16,641 nt of DNA from Candidatus Heimdallarchaeota archaeon LC_3 (GTDB lineage Archaea; Asgardarchaeota; Heimdallarchaeia; Hodarchaeales; LC-3): positions 1 to 16,641 of the forward strand of contig MDVS01000106.1 of assembly GCA_001940645.1 (NCBI GenBank), in the 5' to 3' direction. The position numbers were made by a program, and so were the translations under genes. This document shows, in pieces, positions 8,174 through 16,024 of the stretch. Under the pieces are notes generated by a model. That model searched no databases. It saw nothing but the letters and a program-made list of their open reading frames with translations, and was not told the origin of the DNA. How positions within the stretch are numbered: position 1 is the stretch's first letter; each line of letters starts with the position of its first letter.

Positions 8174-8519
8174 ACTGCTAGAATTTTCAAATATAGTAAA
8201 TTATGTGAGTAAAAATAAAAGTCTCTCAGAAAAAAATGAAAGTTTAAAGGAGCCAACGCTAATAAATGAAATTGGTTGCTATGAACTCGATTTAATTTCG
8301 TTAATTGATCTGAAACAAGGACAACAAGGAAAAATTTCTTATATAAGGGGAAATCACAAAGTAATTAGAAGACTATTAGAAATGGGATTAACTTTAGGTA
8401 TTATTTTTAGCTTAATAAAAATTGCTCCATTTAATGGTCCAGTCGAAATTGAAGTAAGAGGCTCTCGTCTCGCTCTTGGAAATTCGGTCGCAAAAAATGT
8501 CTATATTAAAAAATTGTAA
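8166..8519 (+). CDS. feoA: FeoA-family ferrous iron transport accessory protein
   Basis: Small cytosolic SH3-like protein that works with FeoB. The FeoA domain spans about residues 44-117: SLIDLKQGQQGKISYIRG, then RRLLEMGLTLG and a last strand pair with RGSRLALG. At 117 residues it exceeds the usual 75-85 because of a polar N-terminal extension of about 40 residues (Lys, Ser and Glu rich) that I do not recognise. No in-frame Met lies between the first codon and the domain, and the TATA box spacing supports ATG 8166. feoB starts 14 bases after its stop, so the two are cotranscribed. Regulation is probably iron-dependent through the palindrome over the start. Confidence 0.92.
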   Translation: MPKLLEFSNIVNYVSKNKSLSEKNESLKEPTLINEIGCYELDLISLIDLKQGQQGKISYIRGNHKVIRRLLEMGLTLGIIFSLIKIAPFNGPVEIEVRGSRLALGNSVAKNVYIKKL

Positions 8520-8533
8520 AAATATCGATTAAT

Positions 8534-10522
8534 GTGGATAAAATGAAAGACCATTGCTCCTTGCCTTCAGAAAATGAAAATATTTATGGAAAAGGTGAAG
8601 ATTATTACACCATAGCTTTAGCAGGAAATGCTAATGTGGGAAAAAGTGTCATATTTAACCAACTCACGGGTTCTAATCAAATTATCGGAAATTGGCCTGG
8701 AAAAACTGTTGATATGGCAACAGGTGCATTTAATTTCAAAGACTATAGCTTTAAAATCATAGATTTACCTGGGATTTATTCATTTACAACATATTCCTTA
8801 GAAGAATTAATTTCGAAAGAATACATTATTTTTGAAAAACCTGTAGTAATAATCAATGTTATAGACGCTTCTGTCTTAGAGAGAAATCTAAATTTTACAT
8901 TGCAGTTAATAGAAATGGAGGTTCCCTTAATACTCTGTATAAATCAAACTGATGTAGCTAAGAGAAAAGGTATTGTAATCGATATTAAAAAACTTCAGAA
9001 AAAGCTAGGAATACCAGTGGTATCAACAGTAGCGGTTAAAGGAGAAGGATTAAACAAATTAATGGAAGCAATAATTAACCAGATACAAAATAATTCAGAG
9101 AATAATAAGACTTCAATTACTTATGATATTGAAATAGAAAACAGGATAAATCAGTTAATAAATGTACTTCGAGTTGAACAATTTGAGTCGGAGTATCCTT
9201 TAAGATGGATTGCAATAAAACTCCTTGAGTGTGATTTAAATACGGAGAAAATAGTAAGTTCAAAATCAGATATCGCTTTATTGACATCTAATTTATTGAC
9301 TAATGAAATTGAATCAATTTATAGTGAACCCTCCTTTTCGAAAATAATTTCAGAAAGATATAATGTCGCAAACAAAATATCTAATTCTGTACAACAACAG
9401 ACAAAAATAAAACAGACGTTTTCAGAAAAATTAGATTATTTAGTTATGCACAAAATATTCGGTTATATTATTTCACTTTTTGTTATTAGTTTTTTACTTT
9501 TATGGACATTTATTGTTGGAAGTTATCTTTCAGAGATACTCTCAGAAATTTTTAGTATTTTTGAGCCTGTTGACCCTCAAATCGCTGGGCCATTACTAAG
9601 TGTTCTCTGGAACGGAGCTTTTGGAGGTATTGTAGCAGGAATTACGTTAATTATTCCTTTCGTATTGCCTTTTTACTTCATGCTTACAATAATTGAGGAT
9701 TCTGGAATTCTCACAAGAGTCGCTTTCATGATGGATAGCTTTATGCATAAAATAGGATTGCATGGGAAGGCGATTATACCTTTAATTCTCGGTTATGGTT
9801 GCAGTGTACCAGCAATTTATTCTACAAGAATTCTAGAGACAAGACGTGAAAGATTACTTGCTTCATTCACTATAACCCTTGCACCTTGTTCAGCTAGAAC
9901 TATTGTTATCCTAGGTCTTGTTGCAGTGTTTGTTAGTGTCGAATGGGCTTTAGCACTTTATGTGATTGATATTTTGATCATATTTATACTAGGAAGAATA
10001 GCTTTTAAAGTGAATTCAGGAGAAACAACAGGATTAATCATGGAAATGCATTCATTTAAATTTCCTTCATTTTATGTTGTTTCTAGACAAACGTGGACTC
10101 GTACCAAATCTATTATAAGAATGGTTTTCCCAATGTATATAATAGGAAGTGCTATTGTCCAAGGAATGTATATTTTTGGTCTTCTTGAGCCTATTAATAA
10201 TCTTTTATCGCCGATTACTGTTTATTGGCTTGGTTTACCAGCTATCACAGGAATTCTATTAATATTTGGTATAGTTAGGAAAGAATATATTTTACTTCTA
10301 TTAGTAGCAATATTTGGAACAAATCTTTCACTGGTTTTAACACCCATTCAATTTTTAGTTCTTGCTTTAGTAGGAATGCTATATTTGCCTTGTATATCGA
10401 CATTTACAATACTTTCTAAGGAATTTGGTCGGAAACCAGCGATAGGAATAGCATTAGCAAATCTTGCAACAGCATTAATCATTGGTGGAATTGCTTTCAG
10501 AGTCCTTCCTCTTCTACTTTAA
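8534..10522 (+). CDS. feoB: FeoB ferrous iron transporter
   Basis: GTP-dependent inner membrane Fe(II) importer. The N-terminal G domain has G1 GNANVGKS (31-38), a G2 Thr at about 58, G3 DLPG (77-80) and G4 NQTD (137-140). A helical region of about residues 195-300 precedes the membrane part, which begins near 310. Gate motif 1 is visible at about 417-455 ([25 protein letters not shown]), and the second gate near 579 ([12 protein letters not shown]). At 662 residues it is complete. GTG 8534 is the longest start; ATG 8543 is an equally plausible alternative. It is cotranscribed with feoA. No FeoC follows; the next feature is a transposase remnant on the other strand. Confidence 0.95.
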   Translation: MDKMKDHCSLPSENENIYGKGEDYYTIALAGNANVGKSVIFNQLTGSNQIIGNWPGKTVDMATGAFNFKDYSFKIIDLPGIYSFTTYSLEELISKEYIIFEKPVVIINVIDASVLERNLNFTLQLIEMEVPLILCINQTDVAKRKGIVIDIKKLQKKLGIPVVSTVAVKGEGLNKLMEAIINQIQNNSENNKTSITYDIEIENRINQLINVLRVEQFESEYPLRWIAIKLLECDLNTEKIVSSKSDIALLTSNLLTNEIESIYSEPSFSKIISERYNVANKISNSVQQQTKIKQTFSEKLDYLVMHKIFGYIISLFVISFLLLWTFIVGSYLSEILSEIFSIFEPVDPQIAGPLLSVLWNGAFGGIVAGITLIIPFVLPFYFMLTIIEDSGILTRVAFMMDSFMHKIGLHGKAIIPLILGYGCSVPAIYSTRILETRRERLLASFTITLAPCSARTIVILGLVAVFVSVEWALALYVIDILIIFILGRIAFKVNSGETTGLIMEMHSFKFPSFYVVSRQTWTRTKSIIRMVFPMYIIGSAIVQGMYIFGLLEPINNLLSPITVYWLGLPAITGILLIFGIVRKEYILLLLVAIFGTNLSLVLTPIQFLVLALVGMLYLPCISTFTILSKEFGRKPAIGIALANLATALIIGGIAFRVLPLLL

Positions 10523-10551
10523 CATACCTTTAACACCATCCTGCCACTAGC

Positions 10552-10581
10552 CTCCTTTTAGCTTTTTCTATTAAATTTTTT
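10552..10581 (+). terminator. T-rich stretch after feoB, probable archaeal terminator
   Basis: About 30 bases after the feoB stop the plus strand has successive T runs (CTTTTAG, CTTTTTC, ATTTTTTG) without a hairpin. Archaeal RNA polymerase stops on such U tracts. The stretch lies between convergent genes. Confidence 0.35.
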
Positions 10582-10583
10582 GA

Positions 10584-11066
10584 TCAAAAGTGTTTTCTTG
10601 CCCTTGAAATATCATAATCCAAGCAATACGCTTCAACTAGTTGATAAATAGTGAAAGAATAACCTTTTTTAATTTGTTTCATTCTGTAATGATGGAATAT
10701 TGAATTAAGAAAATAAACAATGTTCCAGTAACTTCTATTTGGAATTTCACGACCCGAATAACAATCAGCGAGAGCAAATTCATGTTTAATATATTTATGG
10801 AGTGATTCAACATTCCAATGGTCTTTCCAGTATTTGAGATAGGTTTGTATGGTCAATGTTAATTGATTAGTAAGGTAATATCGTATTCGTTGTTCTCCTC
10901 CCCGTTTGATTGCAAACACCTTACATCGTCCTGTTTGTTTCATATTAAGGATTTTTTCTTTGTAGTAGACCTTATTGTTAGAATAATGACTGATAACATA
11001 AGACCACGATTGATCTGATCCAAATACCTTTTCGAGAGAAATCTCTTTCCAAAAAGGATGCAGAGT
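10584..11066 (-). pseudogene. C-terminal part of frameshifted IS4/IS701-like transposase
   Basis: Second reading frame of a broken DDE transposase. From about 11066 it reads TLHPFWKEISLEKVFGSDQ, WSYVISHY, KVYYKEKILN and then MKQTGRCKVFAIKRGGEQR. It contains the catalytic Glu in HWNVESLHKYIKHEF and ends YDISRARKHF. The Met at 10943 is internal rather than a true start. A TGA at 11067-11069 closes the frame upstream, exactly where the N-terminal half stops resembling the family. One extra base near the A run at 11067-11076 would explain the break. It lies convergent to feoB. Confidence 0.75.
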
Positions 11067-11730
11067 TCATTTTTTTCATTCCCATAGTAAAAAATGCTCC
11101 CATTGCACGAATAGCATCACAAATTTTCTTGCATCCAAACCAGGAGTCACTGGTACACTTTATTCGTTTTGGATCTACTCCCATTGCACTCAGATGCTTG
11201 ATTTGTTCTTCAAAGATCTGATTTGCTAACTCAATTTTTGTTTGAAGATAATATTCTGGTATTAACTCTTTTTCTAACCAGGATTTAGCGAGATATATCT
11301 GATACCCGCAGTCATAATAGGAAGGTGCAATGACAGAATAATCTACAAAAACATTTCCATATTCGTAACCCTTCTTGCTATGATCAAATTGAATAGCACC
11401 TCCAAAGACTTTTTTTCCGTGCCTTTCGGCTGAAGTATCATCTACACTAATATTAAAGGTTTCCCGCCTATCAATAGTATTATTTTCCCTGGAATAATCT
11501 TCTTTCAACATTTCTATGGGATATTCACCCGTCAATAAGGCGTGAGAAAATTTTCGAACAGTGATTTCCTCAATTCCAGTTCGTGTATAAGCACTTAAGC
11601 TTTTTTTTCTACCTGCGACTAGATGATCCGAAATTGCTGCAAAAGCTCGTCCCTGTTCGAAATAACTCCATGGAAAGTCTTTTAAAGTTTGCTGAATGTA
11701 CTTACGTACAGGAGGATAGATTTTTGTCAT
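10978..11730 (-). pseudogene. N-terminal part of frameshifted IS4/IS701-like transposase
   Basis: First frame of the same transposase. It begins MTKIYPPVRKYIQQ and includes FPWSYF and HLVAGRKKSL. It carries the first catalytic Asp in SVDDTSAERHGKK and the second in TSDSWFGCKKI, with the core ending MGMKK. The last 30 or so codons (from NSASFLERDF to the stop at 10978) are out of frame; the true continuation is in the +1 frame. Joined, the two halves give about 382 residues, a normal length for this family. The start and the flanking TCCGACA-containing sequence resemble those of the related element at the right edge, so the two are relatives but clearly diverged. No inverted repeat was found at the feoB side. 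Confidence 0.8.
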
Positions 11731-12089
11731 ATTGTATCAATTTGACTTATTCTATTCTTCCTGTAAAATTTTACGATTTATGTCGGATTATATATTTTCA
11801 TGTAGAAGATATGTTTAATTATGAATATTCATAAACATTCTTTCTAAACAAATTCAATAGTGTACCACTATTCCTTTAGCAGAATTCTGATTATTTTTAT
11901 CCTCTTTTTGTTCTGAAATATAACCCATTATGCTACAAATCCAAAATGAAGTTTTATTTATTGAGTTCGATAGTCCAATGTAAATTGAATATATAGAATT
12001 AATATGTGCTAATTTAAATATTATTGGTAATACATAAATTTAAAATGTCACTCACTAGGTAAAATTCAATTATTATTGAGATCTTCAAA
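11731..12089. other. Intergenic region with transposon end and ArsR-gene promoter
   Basis: The part next to the transposase (about 11740-11805) resembles the leader of the right-edge transposase: AAAATTTTAC, then TGTCGGA and an AT-rich tail, so it likely marks the element's outer end. A perfect 16-bp palindrome, TTATGAATATTCATAA, is at 11819-11834. The remainder is AT-rich with no supported ORF, apart from the promoter of the regulator gene near 12040. Confidence 0.45.
12034..12046 (+). promoter_or_regulatory. Probable TATA box of the winged-helix regulator gene
   Basis: ATAAATTTAAAAT lies about 45-55 bases before the ATG at 12090. This would start transcription around 12065-12070 and leave a short leader of about 20-25 bases. 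The motif is AT-rich and only moderately distinctive. Confidence 0.35.
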
Positions 12090-12656
12090 ATGAAAAATTT
12101 AATTCCAGTTCACTCAGATCCAGCAATTACCAATTACATTCCATATAGTAAAGAAAAACTAAAAGCATTAGGAGAAAATACAAGAATTTCTATCTTGGAA
12201 ATTCTTTCTCGTAAGCCTCATTCTGTTGGAGAGTTACAAGAGGAATTACAAAAATTAGGATTAAAAAAATCAACAAATACAATACGGCATCACGTAGATA
12301 TCCTTAAAAAGACAGAATTAATTTCCTTAGTGGGATTAAAAGAAGGTCAAGGAGCAATTCTCAAATATTATGGAAGTAATAGTCGCTTAGTAAACCATGA
12401 TATATCCACAATTAATCTTGGGTCATTTAATCACCTTATTCAACAAATCATACCAGAAATGGAAAATTGGGTGACATTCCTTTTAACAAATTACAGTTCT
12501 GAAATAATGATTTTAGTTAATTCATTACGTCCATGTGAAAAATGTGATCCAAAGCATTTTATAGAATATGTTATAATACAAGTCTTCATGAACGGATTGG
12601 GAAAAATTATGGATCAGACTTCTTTAGAGAAGTTTCAGAAAGGATTTAAAGAATAA
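12090..12656 (+). CDS. ArsR-like winged-helix transcription regulator
   Basis: DNA-binding regulator of the archaeal ArsR/winged-helix type. Residues 21-95 form the fold: KALGENTRISILEILS (helix 1-2), HSVGELQEEL, then recognition region KSTNTIRHHVDILKKTELI and a wing with GLKEGQGAILKYYG. The C-terminal half (105-185) is helical with RPCEKCDPKHF (C149, C152, H156), which could bind a metal or serve as a redox switch; that is inference. ATG 12090 is the only sensible start. It stands alone, with transposon remnants to the left and a zinc-ribbon gene convergent on the right, so its target is unknown. The same frame stays open for 35 codons after the TAA stop, ending in another TAA. Confidence 0.82.
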   Translation: MKNLIPVHSDPAITNYIPYSKEKLKALGENTRISILEILSRKPHSVGELQEELQKLGLKKSTNTIRHHVDILKKTELISLVGLKEGQGAILKYYGSNSRLVNHDISTINLGSFNHLIQQIIPEMENWVTFLLTNYSSEIMILVNSLRPCEKCDPKHFIEYVIIQVFMNGLGKIMDQTSLEKFQKGFKE

Positions 12657-12913
12657 TTTACACGAGATGCTTTTTTATTATTACCAAATTATGAATATAA
12701 AGAAAAAGAAAATAATACGAAATATAATTCCAAATCTGCATTAGATCAGATGATTCTTGGATAATTAGTTAATTTCACAGTTAATCAATATTTGAAGAAC
12801 TTTAATTTTTGGTTTTTTAAATTAAAGATATAATTTATGTTTATAATTATTTGTCATCATTTAATTAACTAGATTAATACATTAAAAGTGAGTACACATT
12901 TTGAAAAACTTTT
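12657..12913. other. AT-rich region after the regulator gene
   Basis: No independent gene is supported. In frame with the regulator, codons 12657-12761 after its TAA read as a plausible but unrecognised peptide (LLLPNYEYKEKENN) up to a second TAA. This may be chance in AT-rich DNA or the tail of a formerly longer protein. Confidence 0.3.
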
Positions 12914-13096
12914 TTATATCAATGAAGACCATAAACAGTCGTTGCATTTAAATAACCATCTGGACTTGCTTGAATTTAGCGTATTTTCTTCAGTTGTAAT
13001 TTCCTTTAACTGTAAACTAATTTTATTACATTCTGGGCATTGACAATTAAGTAGTATTTCATCATTAGATGAAAATTTTATTGTATTATGAATCAA
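12914..13096 (-). CDS. Small zinc-ribbon-like protein
   Basis: A 60-residue ORF of unknown function with two CxxC knuckles: C20-PE-C23 (preceded by C18) and C51-ND-C54, a spacing that fits a small zinc ribbon. The given start is TTG 13096. The frame is open further upstream (KKTGDYTLI precedes it) without a standard start, and an ATG at about 13120 is one frame off because of a seven-A run, so the true start is uncertain. Most of the gene recurs near 16.1 kb at about 90 percent DNA identity, where CQCPEC has become CL-stop-PEC. The second knuckle is absent from that copy. Conservation of the frame through both copies argues that it is, or was, a real protein. Confidence 0.5.
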   Translation of the reverse strand: MIHNTIKFSSNDEILLNCQCPECNKISLQLKEITTEENTLNSSKSRWLFKCNDCLWSSLI

Positions 13097-13131
13097 AGTA
13101 TAATCACCGGTTTTTTTCCATTAGAGAATAT
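12968..13131. repeat. Dispersed repeat, copy 1 (zinc-ribbon gene segment)
   Basis: This 164-base segment matches 16025-16188 in the same orientation with no gaps and about 15 mismatches by hand count. It covers the zinc-ribbon ORF from just before its start through to the first half of the coding sequence. The flanks beyond both ends are unrelated. Confidence 0.85.
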
Positions 13132-13200
13132 GCAAGTAGTATTTGATATAAAAAATTAAGAAAGTAGGTCCATAAAAAAAAACTAAAATTTTCTAACTTT

Positions 13201-13533
13201 ATGGACAAAGCTCTTCCTTTAACATTAGATGAAAACAATGTATTATTGGACAACGTAAAAATTCGACGTTAATTATGGCATTTTATATTCGGAATTTCAT
13301 TTACTATTACTTATTTATTGCTTTTTGGACCAAGTATATGGGTCCTAGCCGTAGGATGGGTAATTTTTATTTGGTTAGGGATGATGGTTCTGATGCTTCC
13401 AATAATGCCAATGATAATTTTCAAATATTGGTTTATTGTAGTCCCCTTTATAGATCATATTGTAATGGCCATACCAATAGCAATTGTAGCTCTATTTGTA
13501 AATCCCGATGCAGTGTTGGTAGTTTTAAAATGA
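13201..13533 (+). pseudogene. Small membrane protein gene with internal TAA
   Basis: ATG 13201 opens MDKALPLTLDENN and reads 23 codons to KIRR, then TAA at 13270-13272. The same frame continues LWHFIFGISFTITYLLLFG, GPSIWVLAVGWVIFIWLG, and so on to TGA at 13531-13533. Read through, the product has about 110 residues with three membrane segments and a charged N-terminus. The part after the stop has no ATG until about 13381, only TTG 13318. A single base change (CAA to TAA, for instance) would explain the break. No family recognised. It converges on the PAP2-like gene. Confidence 0.55.
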
Positions 13534-13643
13534 TCGCTTTTCAATAAATTAATTTTTAATCTTGCTCGTTTAGAAATTAATAATATGACTAGATTTGGGT
13601 AAACAATTAAAGAGACGAGGAGATCTTGTGGATAATGCTCGCC

Positions 13644-14102
13644 TTAATAGATAACACTAAATGCGAATATCAAAGGTAAAAACATACCGAAGATAGAGAT
13701 AATTAACCAAATTACTAATGGATCGTAGGAATAAATGTAGATTCCAATCCATCCGAGGACTAGTATCATCCCAAAATGATTTGAAGGCATTCCATTGTAT
13801 AGAAGTCCGTTAACATAATCTGATGGTTTATATTTTTCAAGTCTTATGGGAATTAATTCTTCCATTGTTTTATTAAAATTAGAGAATCTAATTGGGACAA
13901 TAATTGGAAAGAGAATTTGTATTATCATAGAAGTGGTAACAGTACTAAGAAGTGTTACTCCTGTTCGCCAAGTTCTATCTCCTTGAAATAAGGATATAAG
14001 CCATAAGAAAAAAATTGCAATCATAAAGCCCCAAAACCACATACCAGAAGTAATTTTATTCATTAGCTTAGATCTGAATTTTTTCAAAACAAAATTGTCC
14101 AT
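13644..14102 (-). CDS. PAP2-like membrane phosphatase, truncated by in-frame TAA
   Basis: Lipid phosphatase/phosphotransferase-type membrane protein, 152 residues as encoded, with four or five hydrophobic segments. The PAP2 phosphate-binding motif is present at 104-109 (GMPSNH). The protein ends FAFSVIY at a TAA (13644-13646), but the same frame goes on GEHYPQDLLVSLIV. With the stop counted as one residue, the spacing from SV to H and D fits the third PAP2 motif (S, six residues, H, three, D). The stop therefore falls inside the active site. The first motif (KxxxxxxRP) is not clear, closer to the PAP2_3/inositol-phosphotransferase group. Its start overlaps a 52-residue membrane ORF. Neighbouring lipid-saturation genes suggest a lipid role, by inference. 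Confidence 0.65.
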   Translation of the reverse strand: MDNFVLKKFRSKLMNKITSGMWFWGFMIAIFFLWLISLFQGDRTWRTGVTLLSTVTTSMIIQILFPIIVPIRFSNFNKTMEELIPIRLEKYKPSDYVNGLLYNGMPSNHFGMILVLGWIGIYIYSYDPLVIWLIISIFGMFLPLIFAFSVIY

Positions 14103-14242
14103 TTAGGACTGAAAAACCTTGCACGGTTCTGAACTAATTCCGGAGTCTGCCAAATTCTTGCTGACCACCAAACTGTAAGAATTATCAACATATATACCAT
14201 AACAATAATATTATAGGGGTTTGTTATAGTTTCTAAAGCCAT
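14084..14242 (-). CDS. 52-residue single-span membrane protein
   Basis: Small ORF from ATG 14242 to TGA 14084-14086: MALETITNPYNIIVMVYML, then ILTVWWSARIWQTPE and a basic tail. One membrane segment spans about residues 12-27. Its 3' end overlaps the start of the PAP2-like gene by 19 bases in another frame, an arrangement typical of translationally coupled genes. No family recognised. The smallness makes chance possible, but the ATG start, membrane segment and overlap support it. Confidence 0.5.
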   Translation of the reverse strand: MALETITNPYNIIVMVYMLIILTVWWSARIWQTPELVQNRARFFSPKWTILF

Positions 14243-14352
14243 TTTAATGGTAATTTATCATAATTAATCCTATTAAAACTACTGAGAAGAATTAGTTAAT
14301 TTACTAACGTGTATTTTCTTATTCTAGAGTTTAAGTAAATTATTTTATCATT

Positions 14353-14380
14353 TTCCTTAAATTAAACAAAATTTAAGGAA
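14353..14380. repeat. Perfect inverted repeat downstream of the ferredoxin gene
   Basis: TTCCTTAAATT and AATTTAAGGAA form an 11-bp perfect stem around a six-base loop (AAACAA). It starts about 27 bases after the ferredoxin stop and precedes the 52-residue ORF on the same strand. It may be an RNA hairpin ending or stabilising the ggr-ferredoxin message, or an operator for the next unit. No T run follows it. Confidence 0.5.
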
Positions 14381-14406
14381 TTAGTACTAATAAAATTAAA
14401 ATACCT

Positions 14407-14676
14407 TCATGGATTATCATGAAGTTGAATCAGCTTAGAAACTATATTTAACTCAGGTGGATTAATAAAAATTGCGTTAACTGGACATAAACGCTCACAA
14501 GCATAACATTGGAGACAAGCTGAATCATTCAACACATGAACGATACCCTTTGTGTTCTTATTGCTAGGATGATCATTTCTTACTTCTAAAATATCAACTG
14601 GGCAGCTTTTTACGCATATTGCTTTACCATTTCCTCCACATCCATTACAAGTTGCTGTTACATCTACTATAACCAT
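14407..14676 (-). CDS. 2[4Fe-4S] ferredoxin, likely partner of geranylgeranyl reductase
   Basis: Cytosolic electron carrier of 89 residues binding two [4Fe-4S] clusters. The first Cys set is C10, C13, C21 and C25-Pro (CNGCGGNGKAICVKSCP); the second is C54, C57, C60 and C64-Pro (CLQCYACERLCP). An insertion lengthens the spacing between the second and third Cys of the first set. The C-terminal 20 residues form a short tail. It begins 19 bases after the geranylgeranyl reductase stop, so the two are cotranscribed. In Methanosarcina an adjacent ferredoxin is known to support full lipid saturation by geranylgeranyl reductase, which fits this pair. Confidence 0.88.
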   Translation of the reverse strand: MVIVDVTATCNGCGGNGKAICVKSCPVDILEVRNDHPSNKNTKGIVHVLNDSACLQCYACERLCPVNAIFINPPELNIVSKLIQLHDNP

Positions 14677-14695
14677 TCACATTCACCTTATAATG

Positions 14696-15376
14696 CTAGA
14701 ATCCCCATTCTCCTGATAATAGCATTCCTTCGGTAACTTTTTTATATTCCTTCCAGTTTGCACGCATTTTTCCATTAAAAACAGCTTTTACCGCCAGTAA
14801 TTTTCTTCTAACCCATGAAATACCAGTAACTTGGCCTACATTGTCAATATCCATAAAATTTCCCATAATTTCAAGTTCTTTATTCCCGAATTTTTTATAA
14901 AATAGATTGCGTCCCTCATAAATCGTTTTATCAAAGGGTCTTTCTTTCCGCCACATAGATTCATATAACATTAAATTGGTATTGGAAAAATCAAGGTCAT
15001 TTTGAGAAACTTGAGCAATGGTTTCGCCAGCCAGTCGACCAGTAAGGATAGCAATTGAAATACCGCCATAAAAATAAGGATTGGTAAACCCTGCAGCATC
15101 ACCAGTGACAATTAGCCTTTGAGTTACCGTTTTTTCTGGAGCTCGCTCTTCCGCAGGTATAATTCCACCAATTAAAGACATCTTTTCAAATTTTACGTTA
15201 AGTTTTTTCTCCATACGTTCCATTAATTTTTCTAAGCGCTTACCAGGTTCGAAAACCTGTCTACATACAAGTCCAATTTTAGAATATTCTTCTTTTGGAA
15301 ACACCCAAGCATAACCATAAGGAGTTAACTCATGATCGAAGTAGAAATCGAGCGTGTCAGAATGTTTTCCTTTCAC
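14696..15376 (-). CDS. Geranylgeranyl reductase, C-terminal part (gene split by TAA)
   Basis: Substrate-binding and second FAD part of the flavoprotein that saturates the isoprenoid chains of archaeal lipids. It shows the reductase signature YAWVFPKEEYSKIGLVC and the FAD motif TGDAAGFTNPYFYGG, then RLAGE and a helical tail ending LLSGEWGF. The GTG at 15376 is the first possible start, but the frame is open upstream to 15529 and encodes VLVAADGPAGRIGRAHGL, a conserved flavin-site segment. So this is not an independent gene: it is in the same frame as the N-terminal part, separated only by the TAA at 15530-15532. Together they give about 412 codons, a normal family length. Confidence 0.85.
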   Translation of the reverse strand: MKGKHSDTLDFYFDHELTPYGYAWVFPKEEYSKIGLVCRQVFEPGKRLEKLMERMEKKLNVKFEKMSLIGGIIPAEERAPEKTVTQRLIVTGDAAGFTNPYFYGGISIAILTGRLAGETIAQVSQNDLDFSNTNLMLYESMWRKERPFDKTIYEGRNLFYKKFGNKELEIMGNFMDIDNVGQVTGISWVRRKLLAVKAVFNGKMRANWKEYKKVTEGMLLSGEWGF

Positions 15377-15529
15377 AACATATTCAATAGCGTGAACATA
15401 TTTAGTTGGAAGTTTTAATCCGTGGGCCCGACCTATACGACCAGCGGGACCATCAGCAGCGACAAGAACCTTCCCTTTGACCGAATAGGGATCATTACCT
15501 TCTGGTGTTCTTACAGTAACTTCTACATC

Positions 15530-15934
15530 TTATTTATCAATAGAAACCTTAGTAACTTTGGATTTTGTTCGTATTTCTGCTCCTTTCTCCACCGCTTGAT
15601 TAGCAAACATTTGATCAAATTTAGTTCTATTTAATAATAAAGCAGAAAAATCAGTGAGCATGGTATATTTCTGAATATCCCATTCACCATTTTTTTCACC
15701 AGCAAAGAAAAATTTCTGCTTGGGAAGATGAATATCAACAAAATCATTGTTTTTATAATCAATATTTTGATATTCAAGTAATGATTTAGAAACGCCTTCT
15801 CCACATTGAACAGGAATACCAATTTCTTGATGTTCTTCAAGAATAATGGTTTTTAAACCAATTTCAGCAGTTTTTTTAGCTGCATTAGTTCCAGCAGGTC
15901 CAGCTCCTACAACTATAACATCAAAAGATTCCAT
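15530..15934 (-). CDS. Geranylgeranyl reductase, N-terminal part (gene split by TAA)
   Basis: FAD-binding half of geranylgeranyl reductase. The Rossmann motif VVGAGPAG is at residues 8-15, the ribose-binding acidic pair ends ILEE (33-34), and PVQCGEG (41-47) holds the conserved Cys near the flavin. It stops at SIDK with TAA, codon 135. ATG 15934 is preferred over TTG 15943 because a TATA-like box lies about 28 bases upstream, predicting a leaderless message. Without the rest, the protein could not bind substrate. Either the gene is dead and another copy serves the cell, or the stop is an error or read through. First gene of an operon with the ferredoxin. Confidence 0.85.
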   Translation of the reverse strand: MESFDVIVVGAGPAGTNAAKKTAEIGLKTIILEEHQEIGIPVQCGEGVSKSLLEYQNIDYKNNDFVDIHLPKQKFFFAGEKNGEWDIQKYTMLTDFSALLLNRTKFDQMFANQAVEKGAEIRTKSKVTKVSIDK

Positions 15935-15956
15935 AGTTATCAAGTTTAAGTGATTA

Positions 15957-15968
15957 CATATTTAATTT
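15957..15968 (-). promoter_or_regulatory. TATA box of the geranylgeranyl reductase operon
   Basis: On the minus strand AAATTAAATATG is centred about 28 bases before ATG 15934. The spacing fits an archaeal TATA box with leaderless transcription. Confidence 0.45.
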
Positions 15969-16024
15969 GAAAGTTATTGATTTTTAACTTTCTGTTGAGA
16001 TTCATGGTCTAAATATCTGAATTC

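Noticed and set aside
11065..11080. Programmed frameshift in the 10.6-11.7 kb transposase at its seven-A run
   Set aside because: A -1 slip leads into the wrong frame and a +1 slip on the run meets TGA at once; a simple one-base mutation fits better.
13343..13357. TCCTAGCCGTAGGA palindrome as a second iron-repressor-like site
   Set aside because: Lies within coding sequence, far from any start, and has the wrong half-site sequence.
13275..13547. 90-codon ORF starting ATG 13275
   Set aside because: Out of frame with the well-formed hydrophobic protein in the same place and lacks coherent membrane segments.
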